Assembly (NCBI GenBank): GCA_026874595.1
Contig: CM049308.1
Location: 95,466,624 to 95,530,623, forward strand
Source of the DNA: Sipunculus nudus
Taxonomy: Eukaryota; Annelida; Sipuncula; Golfingiida; Sipunculidae
Direction of reading: 5' to 3'
Length of the DNA stretch: 64,000 nt
In this document: positions 1 to 12,400 of the stretch, piece by piece
Position numbering within the stretch: position 1 is the stretch's first letter
How the letters are laid out: each line of letters opens with the position of its first letter
Position numbers and translations under genes: made by a program
Notes under the pieces: model-generated
What the model was told of the DNA's origin: nothing
The model's input: the letters and a program-made list of their open reading frames with translations, nothing else
Database searches by the model: none

Positions 1-1373
1 CTAAAACTATGGTCAAATAGATTATTAACACCATATGGTAAAGATACAATTCTGAATTCTCAGATTCTTTCTCAAATTATTTACTTATTTTCAGTCCTTC
101 CTTCCCCAAGTAATCAATTCCAAAACACATTAAATAAGTTAATAAGAGATTTTGTTTGGTCAAAAGGTAGAAAACGGATAAAAAGAGAAACTTTGATTGC
201 CTCCAAAAAAGAGGGTGGTATAGGTATGACTGACGTTATATCTCAAGAAAAGGCATTAAAAATTAACTGGATAAAACAATTAAAAAATTATACACATTTA
301 AGTAAACTATATATTGTTATCTTAGAGATGCTAAGAAGTGACTTATCTATCTGTCTTTGTAACTTGAAACTGCAAGATGCACATAATGCTTTCAGATACA
401 AATCGCCTTTTTGGCTTAATGTTATAGAAGCCTGGTGTGCATATAATTTTGAAGAGGTAAATGAAAATAACATATTTACTCAGTCGCTTTGGTTTAACCC
501 AAATATTAAAATCAATGGACATTGTGCCTTCTATAAACGACTCAAATCTGTTAATTGTAATTTTATTTACGATATAATTACAAGGAAAACAGAAGGTTTC
601 AGACTTTTAACTTTTAAAGAACTTGAAGACAAATTTCATTGTAAGTGTAATTATATGCATTATATAAGCCTCTTGGATGCTATTCCACTAAAATGGAAAA
701 AAATATTAGATACACTTTCAGACATTAATAAGGAAAAACCCAAATTTGAGTTTATATTGGAACAAAAGAAAGTTTCAAGGTATGTTTACAATAAATTGAT
801 AACAATTTGTGTTAAACACCTGAAATCCACTATGAAATGGAAAAGCTAATTAGGTATAGAGGACGATTTAGTAAGGAGAGGTTTTGAAAACATTTATAGA
901 AATACAATATCAACAAAGTAAAGATATTTTCAGCTTTGTATATTGCACAGATGCTTGACACTCAACCCAATTTTAGTAAAATTTTCAATAAAAGAAGATA
1001 AGAACTGTACCTTTTGTAAGGTAGAGGAAGAAACCATGAAACATCTCTTTTGGGAATGCACTTTTGTGCAAAATAAATGGTCTCAAACTACTGTTTTATT
1101 AAAAAAATATAATATTTTAAAAGATAATAACCTTTACTATGTGCAGGTGATACTTGGTACTTACCATGATATTACTTTAAATGCAGTAATACTTCTGATG
1201 AAAAGATTTATATATATATATGTAGATGTGAGGAAAAGAAACCAATATTTAAGCTATTTAAAAAATTCTTAGCTAAAATTGTAAATATAGAAGATAGAGC
1301 AGCAAAGATGAAAGGTAAAAGAGACACCCACAATAAAAACTGGGAGAGATATTGTGAGATCTTGAAAATTTGA
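1..1373 (+). pseudogene. 3' end of an L1/Tx1-like LINE ORF2 (decayed)
   Basis: The reading frame is open from the window edge, so the element continues to the left. Frame 1 from base 1 reads as the C-terminal part of a non-LTR reverse transcriptase protein: a WSNRLLTPYGK segment, then LPSPSNQ, DFVWSKGRKRIKRETL and GGIGMTD, the usual order after the RT palm in L1/Tx1-type elements. A C-terminal zinc-knuckle-like motif C-x2-C-x8-H-x4-C lies at about 1006-1059 (CTFC ... H ... C), followed by W. The copy is dead: TAA stops interrupt the same frame at 847-849 and 919-921, and a frameshift in the short TA run near 1210-1222 moves the last ~50 codons (RCEEKKPIFK ... NWERYCEILKI) to frame 3, ending with TGA at 1371-1373. 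The family is clear from the motif order; the exact clade is inferred. Confidence 0.85.
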
Positions 1374-1556
1374 AGAACTGCTATGTGCCGAAATATATAT
1401 ATATATATGTTAAATATATCTCTATATAATAGCCAAGATATATAATGACCATTTGTCATTTTTCCTTTTGTGTTACATGTATGTCTGTATTGTTCATCAT
1501 ATTTGTATTTATCTGTATATGTAAATTTTTCTTTGTATGCAATGAAAAAAAAAATA
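1374..1556 (+). mobile_element. 3' UTR and A-rich tail of the L1/Tx1-like LINE
   Basis: Non-coding AT-rich sequence follows the LINE ORF and ends in an A-rich tail (about 1541-1556). The GGCGCC repeat begins immediately afterwards, so the tail marks the 3' boundary of the insertion. Confidence 0.6.
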
Positions 1557-2240
1557 AGGTGGCGCCACCTGCCACAAAATTGAGAAAGCTATCCAGGATG
1601 TATAAACCTGCAAAATTTTAGGTGGATAAGTCCAACCACTGCCGAGATATGAGTGATTTTATCCCAAAGCAGATGAACAGATGAACGTTGTGCAAAAATG
1701 GTTGCAGGTGGAGCCACAAATTTTGTGTATCATGAAGAGCTATGTGAGATCTATACACATGCAAAATTTTGGCCCATCAGTCAGACGGTTTCAGAGATAT
1801 GAGCTTGGATGTCTGTAGCGTAAATGTGAACATAGGTGGCGCCACCATCATTAATTCAAGAAAGCTATCCAGGATGTATACATATGCAAAATTTCAGGTG
1901 GATAAGTCTAACAAATGCAGAGATATGAGTAATTTTATCCCAAGGCAGATGAACAGATGGACACAGTTAATAAATTGTTGCAGGTGGGCCCCACCATTTT
2001 TAATGTATGTTATCAAGCTATCCAATGGCGACATTTGTGTAAAATTTTTAGCCCAATCTTTCAAACGGGTCCAGAGATATGGGGGTTATGTGTGAACACA
2101 GATGCACAAATGGACACAGAGCGCAGAGGAAAGGTCAGAGATCAAAACAAAATCGGGGCGCAGCAGTTCACACGTGACCCAGTCATAATCCAGGGTTTCG
2201 TAAAATTCCACCCAGCGGTTACGGAGGCAGGAAAATAATA
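1557..2240 (+). repeat. Dispersed repeat with GGTGGCGCCACC-type modules, dimeric
   Basis: Four modules each begin with a version of AGGTGGCGCCACC, at 1557, 1706, 1834 and 1982. Spacings alternate 149, 128 and 148 bp, so the block is about two copies of a ~277-bp dimer. Shared internal words include AGCTATCCAGGATGTATA, GCAAAATTT and CAGAGATATGAG. The same word set recurs at 62880-63560. Short ORFs here are not supported as genes. Confidence 0.75.
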
Positions 2241-3340
2241 AAAAAAGTTTGCATCAGATCCTCATATTTTTTATTACATCAATCTTTTTTTAAATCTATA
2301 AATTTTACTATACATTTACAGAATGACATATATACAATGTATCTGAATATTGAAGTTGATTCACATTTCTAAATTGAATCAATATTTATAGCTAATTTGG
2401 TCATAGGTAACATCACATAATACAAAAATGTATTAATTTTTTATTAAATATATTTTTTTTTATTTGCAAAACAAGATACATTCAAAATTGCACTTTTATT
2501 ATCCATGATTTGGCTCATATATTATCAAATTGTGCCTGCTGATGGATTTTATTATAGTTTAATTTGTTTAATTATTCATAAGGAATTTATTCTTTTAAAA
2601 TGCTACATTACCACAACATGGCATCTTCTGGATTACTTCTTGAATTACTATTTAAAGAAAAGTTTTGTACATTGGAGTTGAAACAGCTTTTCAAGAAAGA
2701 AATAACAGTTCAAACAATAACAATTATTGCAATACATTTCTTGGTGGATGGGAGGGGGGGGGGGGGTGATATGAGAATAACTGTACACCTTTGACAGCAG
2801 CTGCATCACTAATAAGATTACCAAGGTAGGGCTGTAGCTAGTGACCAGAAGTGGGCAGCCTGGAGCTTGACATTGCAAATGAATACAATAAAGCCTAAAA
2901 AAAAAAACTTAAAAAATTAGCCAAATTTTTTAGCTTTTATTTTCAAATTAAACAGAATAAATCCTTATGTGTACCTGCTGTGAAAATTAAATCACATGTA
3001 CTTACAGGAAAGAAACGTGCCATGGTCAAAGCTTGGCAAAATTTAAGGTACTGATTTTATATTTATGCTAATAACTTAAAAAATTACAAATTTCAGATCT
3101 AATTTTGAGTATAGAATTGATTTTAGATCATATAAAGTTATATCCCTGAACAAAAAAAGTCTCCAGCTTAAACAATTATCAAGTTGAGAAAATATTTTTC
3201 CTGATTTTGTACAAAGTGCATTATGTTTGGGCCCAAAACTTTTATAAATCACACAATAATGACCACTTATAGTCGCTGAGCTAAAAATGAGAGATGTTGC
3301 AGCTGAACAGGGGGTCGCTCTTTATCTGCCACTGACAAAC
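2241..3340 (+). repeat. Dispersed non-coding repeat family R1, copy 1
   Basis: About 1.05 kb matches 31390-32820 closely along its length. Shared landmarks include ATTACATCAATC, GCTACATT...GCATCTTCTGGATTAC, a poly-G run followed by GTGATATGAGAATAACTG, GAAACGTGCCATGGTCAAAG and the end ACTTATAGTC..CTGAGCTAA. The central part is also found at 35640-36260. No protein frame survives; it behaves like a non-autonomous dispersed element. The ORFs at 2600-2878 are random frames within it. Confidence 0.8.
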
Positions 3341-3561
3341 CCCCATATATTATAATAATTTGGGTGATTATAATATCACATACTAGTATCACCAGTGTGA
3401 TAATTTTATGATAATTCAAATCATTATATTTTACCGATTTTCATTAGATATTATAAGGTGATCAGTCCTATGGAATGAAGCAGGTATTTGGTAGACTTCT
3501 GTGCAGGGTAACTTTCTAATTACAATTCAGTTTATTATTTAACTGCCAGCCCTTTGATTAG
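3341..3561. other. Unassigned AT-rich spacer
   Basis: Nothing coding is seen between dispersed repeat R1 and the following LINE. A short inverted repeat, TATCACA ... TGTGATA, lies at about 3374-3402. Confidence 0.4.
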
Positions 3562-5856
3562 TGTTCACAGAGATCACAGAGTGATGACAGGCATTATCAT
3601 AACAAGATAAGCCTGAGTCGTGCCAAGGATATTGATATAACAAAATATAAAAGCATAGTGAATACACGAATGAATGAGATCTGTGTACCTGTTTCTGCAG
3701 TATATTGTAGGGATACAATGTGTCATTCAAAAGTTCATAGACAATACTTGGACAAGTTTTATGATGATATCTGTAATATACTGATTAATTCGGCAGAAGC
3801 AAGTATCCCTAAGTGCCAGCCTAAACGTCACTGTAAACCATACTGGGATAGATATGCACAAACAGACAAAAATACGGCCCTGTTTTGGCATCGTCTCTGG
3901 TTGGAGAATGGCCGTCCAACTGAAGGCGTGGTCGCCGACATCAGGAAACGTACGCGTGCGAACTATCACAAATCAGTACGAAAGCTGATAAAACATGAGG
4001 AAAATCTTCGTTACAAACGGATGGCTGATAAGATATTGGAAAACAAATCCCGACATCTATGGACAGAGGTAAATAAACTGAAACTAAGAGCTCGCTCAGG
4101 GGCCAATGTGATTGACAATGCAAATACAGCCTACGACATTGCAGACGTCTTTAAAAATAAATTTGAGACAATTTATAACTGTAACCCCACAGATAAATCC
4201 GAACTTGATGCTATTGAAATGGAGATCATTCGAAGAATAAGGTTTGGTTTATGCGATTCATCTGCTATCATTACGGCAAAAATGGTACAGGAAGCTATAG
4301 ACATGCTGAAACATGGCAAATCGGATGGCGATATCGGCATGGACACCGATAACATCAAACATTCTCCTCCAGTTTGCGCAGTTATGTTATCTTTATTATT
4401 TTCAGGAATGCTTACGCATGGTCACATGCCAGAGAATATGTAAAAGTCTACAATTGTGCCGATTCCAAAAAATAAAAATGGTAATCAGTGTTCTAGTAAC
4501 AATTATAGAGGAATATCGCTTTGTAGTGCAATAACAAAACTGTTTGAAATGATAATCTATAATAGGTTTCATGACTATATGAAAACGAGTGATCTGCAGT
4601 TCACCTTTAAAGCAGGGCATTCGACAACTATTTGTGCAACTGTTTTGAGGGAAGTGGCTATGTATTACAACTCTAGGGGTAGCGATGTTTATTGTTGTAT
4701 GGTGGATGCCACAAAGGCTTTTGATCGATTACAAATTGGTAAACTGTTCAAAGTTATATTGAAAAGAGAATTTCCTCCTTGTGTCATTCGAATTTTGTAT
4801 GAAATGTATAGCAAACAAAGAATAAGCATGAAGTGGATGAACTGCCATTCGTTCAGTTTTTCAGCCACAAACGGAGTGCGACAGGGAGGAGTGGTAAGCC
4901 CACTCTTATTTAATATGTATCTTGATGTTCTTGTCAATGAGCTTAAAAAAGATGGAACAGGTTGCCATATTGGACACTTATTCTCTGGATGTCTGGCCTA
5001 TGCGAACGATCTCACGTTATTGAGCCCTTCGGTAAATGGTCTACAGCGCATGCTAGACAGGTGTGAAATTTTTGGAAAAGAATATAGCGTCAAATACAAT
5101 GCTGCAAAGACTGTTTGTATAAAATTTACGAGTAAATCTAGTCACCGTGATAACACTGAGCGTGAACCAGACCTCACATTGTGCGGAACAAAACTCGAAT
5201 GGCAGAATAGTGTAAGCTACCTGGGGATTGTCATCAGTGGCGAGATGGACGACAAACATGATATTGAGACTAAATGTTGTGACTTCTATAGAATAGTTAA
5301 TGCCTTATGCGCCAATTTTGGAAAACTCCCATGTGAAGTCTTAGGTACGTTATTTAATGCTTACTGCACCTCGTTTTACGGGTCTCAGTGCTGGGATCTA
5401 AATTGTAAAGCCATTGACCAAATCTCAGTAGCGTACAATAAAGGACTGAGGAGGATATGGCAGCTACCGAGGACTACTCATAGATATGTGGTGTATGGTA
5501 CAAGTAAGAACCCAGATCTAAGAACTCAGTTAGAGAATCGTTTTATTAACATGTTTAAAAACATGTTGAAATCTAATAACAATTTATTGAAGTTTGCATC
5601 TACTCGTGCACTGTCGGATTTGTCGAGTAGTATTGGTAACAATTGTGCATATCTAATGGACAAATATAACCTTAGGAAATGTAATATTTGTAGCATAGAT
5701 AATAGAAATATAAAACATATACTGACAACAACACAGATGTGCATCGCTGACGTCGTCCATGAAGCCATTTCTGTGTGCGATGGCTTGGCTGATATACAGA
5801 CACTAGACTATGCTATGATAACAGCTCTAATTGAAGAGCTGTCAACTGAAAATTAA
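3562..5856 (+). pseudogene. Jockey/CR1-like LINE ORF2, 5'-truncated, with an inactivating stop and a mutated catalytic site
   Basis: Frame 1 is open from 3562 (after TAG 3559-3561) to TAA 4441-4443, then continues in the same frame to TAA at 5854-5856. The first part (HYHNKIS ... PENM) is the linker after the endonuclease; the endonuclease itself is absent. The second part is reverse transcriptase. In residues counted from 4456: NYRGISL at 16-22, FKAGHSTT at 51-58, motif A VDATKAFD at 83-90, motif B NGVRQGGVVSPLLFN at 139-153, motif C YAND at 182-185, and YLGIVIS further on. Motif C is normally YADD; the codon at 5005-5007 is AAC, so the first catalytic aspartate is asparagine. With the in-frame stop this copy should be inactive. 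Only two lesions over 2.3 kb suggests a fairly recent insertion. Confidence 0.9.
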
Positions 5857-5990
5857 CTTACGGCTGTCCAATAGCCTTTCGCACTGTATTCTTTTCTGTT
5901 ATTTATTCACTTTATTGCACATTACTTATGTCTGTACATGTAAATGTACGAAATAAATATTATTATATTATTTATATATATATATATTAA
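5857..5990 (+). mobile_element. 3' UTR and AT-rich tail of the jockey/CR1-like LINE
   Basis: A short non-coding tail after the LINE stop runs into AATAAATATTATTATATT and a TA run ending near 5990. The 3' boundary of the insertion is probably there; I cannot see a clear target-site duplication. Confidence 0.6.
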
Positions 5991-7332
5991 TAAGCATTTC
6001 ATACATCTGACTGGGTTTACTCTTATAAACCGATAAACTAATTAATTAACAGTTTAGACTTGGGTGTTCACAGGAGGGCAAGAAAGGTGTTGAGTGTATT
6101 ACACAATATGTCTTGTATTAATGCTGTAAGAAATTCCTTAATTGCAATTGTTATTTTGGGCAAATGTATAAAAAGATATACTGGTTACTAAACCAAGGGA
6201 GTTAAGGTTAGAGCTAAAGAGAGGAGAGTCGAAGAGGTAGAGAGCTAGGAGAGAGAGAAGAGACAGGAATACGGACAGGAATTAACAGAGAGAGAGAGAC
6301 AGAGACAGAGAGAACAGAATCAGTTAAGTGGAAAATAGGGAAAACTATCAGAATATATATTTTGGACATTTGTTATTGTTAACTTTGATTGAATAAACTT
6401 GAATGTAAATTACATCTGGACTAAAGAATTTCTATCTGAGAAAATCAGAAATCTGTGAATAAAAGCACATAAACAACAGGACGGTGATACCAGGACCAAA
6501 TATCATCAGTACATGGAAGTCACAGATTATGTTCTCTTAATAGACACATACATTGCTTGTGTTCAGCTCTTATATAACACTTATTATTCATACTAAATGA
6601 GCTCACTGTGCACTGATATGTCCAAACATATAAATAATATATACCTTGACTACGTATGTAGTAAGTACACTGGATGTTCACCAGTTACTAACACTGATCA
6701 TGTTCCCTGGTTATGTACAATACTCATGTTCATGTTATATGTACTGATCATGTTAAGTGGTCATGTATAATACTCAAGTTCATGTGTTATGTACTGATCA
6801 TGTTGACTGGTTATGAACAGTGGCCTTGGTCACTTGTTATGTACAATGGTTAGTACACAGTTCTTGTTCATTGGTTTAGAACTAATAAAGACACTGGCCA
6901 TATTCACTGATAACATTCCTGGTTATGGATACCGGTTATGTTAACATATAATATATACAGTTTGTTTCATCACCATTAATTCCATTTTTATAAGACATAT
7001 GTCTTCTAGTTCAGACTACACTGAATGGAACTAAGTCCAGATATCAGTAGTATTGATTCAGTATGTTATGTATACAATGTATAACGTGTATAGCAAGCAC
7101 CCATATATACACAAACGATAATTATGTTGGTGAGTTATATGGAAACATCTAGGGCTATAATAATGATTATAAGCTTTCTGCAGACATGATGTTTTTCAAT
7201 GTAAACAGAAAGTTTCAATTTTGTTAATTTTCTTTTGGATAAAGCCACCTGTTGTTTTCAATTGAATGGTATGTTTTAAATCCTGCTGATAACCCCTCTG
7301 AAATATAACAGTTGTTGTTGACATTTTGATAA
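5991..7332. other. Non-coding stretch (intron 2 of the SLC5-like gene)
   Basis: No gene is seen. A GA-rich purine tract lies at about 6210-6320. It is followed by two AATAAA-containing segments and a GGACGGTGATACCAGGACC stretch, which could be the remnant of a long terminal repeat, but no partner LTR is visible. No exon with SLC5 signature motifs is found on the minus strand. Confidence 0.5.
6664..6945. repeat. Degenerate short tandem repeats (period about 50 bp)
   Basis: The words ACTGATCATGTT, CTGGTTATGTACAATACTC and TGTTCATG recur about every 50-65 bp at least four times, with drift. This looks like an old decayed minisatellite. Confidence 0.5.
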
Positions 7333-9384
7333 ATATATATAATACTTAACTAACAGTATTATTAACTGATCCCTGCTGAGGTTAAGAAGTATTACTGAAT
7401 GTGAGAAGATTCATGGTATACTTATATATAATACTTAACTAACAGTATTATTTTGTCTAGTAACTGATCCCTGCTGAGGTCAAGAAGTATTACTGAATGT
7501 GAGAAGATTCATGGTATACTTATATATAATACTTATATAACAGTATTATTTTGTCTAGTATCTGATCCCTGCTGAGGTCAAGAAGTATTACTGAATGTGA
7601 GAAGATTCATGGTATACTTATATATAATACTTAACTAACAGTATTATTTTGTCTAGTAACTGATCCCTGCTGAGGTCAAGAAGTATTACTGAATGTGAGA
7701 AGATTCATGGTATACTTATATATAATACTTAACTAACAGTATTATTTTGTCTAGTAACTGATCCCTGCTGAGGTTAAGAAGTATTACTGAATGTGAGAAG
7801 ATTCATGGTATACTTGTATATAATACTTATCTAGCAGTATTATTTTGTCTAGTAACTGATCCCTGCTGAGGTTAAGAAGTATTACTGAATGTGAGAAGAT
7901 TCATGGTATACTTGTATATAATACTTAGCTAGCAGTATTATTTTGTCTAGTAACTGATCCCTGCTGAGGTTAAGAGGTATTACTGAATGTGAGAAGATTC
8001 TTGGTATACATATATATAATACTTAACTAACAGTATTATTTTGTCTAGTAACTGATCCCTGCTGAGGTTAAGAAGTATTACTGAATGTGAGAAGATTCTT
8101 GGTATACTTATATATAATACTTATCTAACAGTATTATTTTGTCTAGTAACTGATCCCTGCTGAGGTCAAGAAGTATTACTGAATGTGAGAAGATTCATGG
8201 TATACTTATATATAATACTTATCTAACAGTATTATTATGTCTAGTTACTGATCCCTGCTGAGGTCAAGAAGTATTACTGAATGTGAGAAGATTCATGGTA
8301 TACTTATATATAATACTTAACTAACAGTATTATTTTGTCTAGTAACTGATCCCTGCTGAGGTTAAGAAGTATTACTGAATGTGAGAAGATTCATGGTATA
8401 CTTATATATAATACTTAACTAACAGTATTATTTTGTCTAGTAACTGATCCCTGCTGAGGTTAAGAAGTATTACTGAATGTGAGAAGATACATGATATACT
8501 TATATATAATACTTATCTAGCAGTATTATTTTGTCCAGTAACTGATACCTGCTGAGGTTAAGAAGTATTACTGAATGTGGGCAGATTCATGGTATACTTT
8601 TATATAATAATTAACTAACAGTTTTTTTTTGTCTAGTACCTGATCCCTTTTGAGGTTAAGAAGTATTACTGAACGTGAGAAGATTCATGGTATACTTATA
8701 TATAATACTTATCTAACAGTATTATTTTGTCTAGTAACTGATCCCTGCTGAGGTTAAGAAGTATTACTGAACGTGAGAAGATTCATGGTATACTTATATA
8801 TAATACTTATCTAACAGTATTATTTTGTCTAGTTACTGATCCCTGCTGAGGTTAAGAAGTATTACTGAATGTGAGAAGATTCATGGTATACTTATATATA
8901 ATACTTAACTAACAGTATTATTTTGTCTTGTAACTGATCCCTGCTGAGGTTAAGAAGTATTACTGAATGTGAGAAGATTCATGGTATACTTACATATAAT
9001 ACTTATCTAGCAGTATTATTTTGTCTAGTAACTGATCCCTGCTGAGGTCAAGAAGTATTACTGAATGTGAGAAGATTCATGGTATACTTATATATAATAC
9101 TTAACTAACAGTATTATTTTGTCTAGTAACTGATCCCTGCTGAGGTTAAGAAGTAGTATTGAATGTGAGAAGATTCATGGTATACTTATATATAATACTT
9201 ATCTAGCAGTATTATTTTGTCTAGTAACTGATCCCTGCTGAGGTTAAGAAGTAGTACTGAATGTGAGAAGATTCATGGTATACTTATATATAATACTTAA
9301 CTAACTGTATTATTTTGTCTAGTAACTGATCCCTGCTGAGGTTAAGAAGTATTACTGAATGTGAGAAGATTCATGGTATACTTA
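7333..9384. repeat. 98-bp minisatellite, 21 copies
   Basis: The word GATCCCTGCTGAGG recurs from 7368 to 9328, exactly 20 intervals of 98 bp, giving 21 copies that are mostly over 95% alike by eye. The first copy lacks part of the TTTTGTCTAG segment. Each unit contains a small inverted repeat, AATACT-(8 nt)-AGTATT. The array ends at the GTAAG donor of exon 2 of the minus-strand gene, and the unit itself contains a near copy of the sequence just inside that donor. Confidence 0.95.
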
Positions 9385-9385
9385 C

Positions 9386-9457
9386 CGGCAGCCATATCAT
9401 AAACCTCCCAGCAAGGAAATACCCACTCACTGTCCCCCGATTAGATCTGCACATAGA
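9386..9457 (-). CDS. SLC5 (SGLT-like) sodium/solute symporter, coding exon 2
   Basis: This is a 72-nt, phase 0-0 internal exon on the minus strand. The acceptor is TTTTATTTCCTTTCAG (ending at 9458) and the donor is CCG|GTAAGTAT (intron from 9385). The only open frame encodes 24 residues containing [19 protein letters not shown]. This is the conserved segment after the first membrane helix of SLC5 transporters, where vertebrate SGLTs have an NRGTV-GFFLAGRSM-type sequence. SLC5 proteins are plasma-membrane sodium-coupled carriers of sugars, inositol and related solutes. The last residues differ from the usual W-W-P (here W-L-P), so the substrate cannot be assigned. The other two frames contain stops. 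Exon 3, expected to carry the ASxxGS-type sodium-site motif, is not found in 1-9385 and is presumably beyond the window. The exon lies between two minisatellites. Confidence 0.88.
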
Positions 9458-12400
9458 CTGAAAGGAAATAAAATGCTAGTCAGTGTGATGGTTTATTACA
9501 TAAATGTCAGAGTGATGGCTTGTTATAAGATGGTCAGAGGGACGGCTTATTACATGAAAGTGAGAGTGATGGCAGATGCCATTATAGTAAGAGTGTTGGC
9601 TTGTTACATGATAGTCAGGGTGATGGCTAATTACATGATAGTTAGAGTGATGGTTTATTACATGATAGTCAGTGTGATTGCTTATTACATGATAGTGAGA
9701 GTGATGGTTTATTACATGATAGTCAGTGTGATTGCTTATTACATGATAGTGAGAGTGATGGTTTATTACATGATAGTAAGAGTGACGGTTTATTACATGA
9801 TAGTCAGAGTGATGGCTTATTACATGATAGTCAGTGTGATTGCTTATTACATGATAGTTAGAGTGATGGTTTATTACATGATAGTCAGTGTGATGGCTTA
9901 TTACATGATAGTGAGAGTGATGGTTTATTACATGATAGTCAGTGTGATTGCTTATTACATGATAGTGAGAGTGATGGTTTATTACATGATAGTAAGAGTG
10001 ACGGTTTATTACATGATAGTCAGAGTGATGGCTTATTACATGATAGTCAGTGTGATTGCTTATTACATGATAGTTAGAGTGATGGTTTAGTACATGATAG
10101 TCAGTGTGATAGCTTATTACATGAAAGTCACTGTGATAGCTTATTACATGATAGTCAGTGTGATGGCTTATTACATGATAGTGAGGGTGATGGCTTATTA
10201 CATGATAGTGAGGGTGATGGCTTATTACATGATAGTGAGGGTGATGGTTTATTACATGATAGTGAGGGTGATGGTTTATTACATGATAGTCAGTGTGATG
10301 GCTTATTACATGATAGTGAGGGTGATGGTTTATTACATGATAGTGAGGGTGATGGTTTATTACATGATAGTTAGTGTGATAGCTTATTACATGAAAGTCA
10401 GTGTGATGGTTTATTACATGATAGTCAGTGTGATGGCTTATTACATGATAGTGAGGGTGATGGTTTATTACATGATAGTCAGTGTGATTGCTTATTACAT
10501 GATAATGAGGGTGATGGTTTATTACATGATAGTTAGTGTGATGGTTTATTACATGATAGTCAGTGTGATTGCTTATTACATGATAGTGAGGGTGATGGTT
10601 TATTACATGATAGTTAGTGTGATAGCTTATTACATGAAAGTCAGTGTGATGGTTTATTACATGATAGTCAGTGTGATGGCTTATTACATGATAGTGAGGG
10701 TGATGGTTTATTACATGATAGTCAGTGTGATGGCTTATTACATGATAGTGAGGGTGATGGTTTATTACATGATAGTGAGGGTGATGGTTTATTACATGAT
10801 AGTGAGGGTGATGGCTTATTACATGATAGTTAGAGTGATGGTTTATTACATGATAGTTAGTGTGATAGCTTATTACATGATAGTCAGTGTGATGGTTTAT
10901 TACATGATAGTCAGTGTGATGGCTTATTACATGATAGTGAGGGTGATGGCTTATTACATGATAGTGAGGGTGATGGTTTATTACATGATAGTGAGGGTGA
11001 TGGCTTATTACATGATAGTTAGAGTGATGGTTTATTACATGATAGTCAGTGTGATAGCTTATTACATGATAGTCAGTGTGATGGTTTATTACATGATAGT
11101 CAGTGTGATGGCTTATTACATGATAGTGAGGGTGATGGTTTATAACATGATAGTGAGGGTGATGGCTTATTACATGATAGTCAGAGTGATGGTTTATTAC
11201 ATGATAGTGAGGGTGATGGCTTATTACATGATAGTGAGGGTGATGGTTTATTACATGATAGTGAGGGTGATGGTTTATTACATGATAGTGAGGGTGATGG
11301 CTTATTACATGATAGTGAGGGTGATGGTTTATTACGTGGTAGTGAGGGTGATGGTTTATTACATGATAGTGAGGGTGATGGTTTATTACATGATAGCCAG
11401 TGTGATTGCTTATTACATGATAGTGAGGGTGATGGTTTATTACATGATAGTCAGTGTGATAGCTTATTACATGATAGTGAGGGTAATGGTTTATTACATG
11501 ATAGTCAGTGCGATTGCTTATTACATGATAGTGAGGGTGATGGTTTATTACATGATAGTGAGGGTGATGGTTTATTACATGATAGTGAGGGTGATGGTTT
11601 ATTACATGATAGTGAGGGTGATGGTTTATTACATGATAGTCAGTGTGATTGCTTATTACATGATAGTGAGGGTGATGGTTTATTACATGATAGTGAGGGT
11701 GATGGCTTATTACATGATAGTCAGTGTGACTGCTTATTACATGATAGTTAGAGTGATGGTTTATTACATGATAGTTAGAGTGATGGTTTATTACATGATA
11801 GTCAGTGTGATGGTTTATTACTTGATAGTGAGAGTGATGGCTTATTACACGATAGTTAGAGTGATGGTTTATTACATAAAAGTCAGTGTGATAGCTTATT
11901 ACATGATAGTCAGCGTGATTGCTTATTACATGATAGTTAGAGTGATGGTTTATTACATGATAGTCAGTGTGATTGTTTATTACATGATAGTTAGAGTGAT
12001 GGTTTATTACATGATAGTCAGTGTGATGGCTTATTACATGATAGTGAGGGTGATGGTTTATTACATGATAGTCAGTGTGATAGCTTATTACATGATACTG
12101 AGGGTGATGGTTTATTACATGATAGTTAGTGTGATGGCTTATTACATGAAAGTCAGTGTGATGGCTTATTACATGATAGTCAGTGTGATGGCTTATTACA
12201 TGATAGTGAGGGTGATGGCTTATTACATGATAGTGAGGGTGATGGTTTATTACATAATAGTTAGTGTGATAGCTTATTACATGAAAGTCAGTGTGATGGT
12301 TTATTACATGATAGTGAGGGTGATGGTTTATTACATGATAGTGAGGGTGATGGCTTATTATATGATAGTGAGGGTGATGGTTTATTACATGATAGTCAGT

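Noticed and set aside
6186-6500. LTR of a retrotransposon
   Set aside because: A GA-rich segment, AATAAA words and a possible binding-site-like stretch are present, but no second LTR and no gag/pol nearby, so I left it as a remark only.
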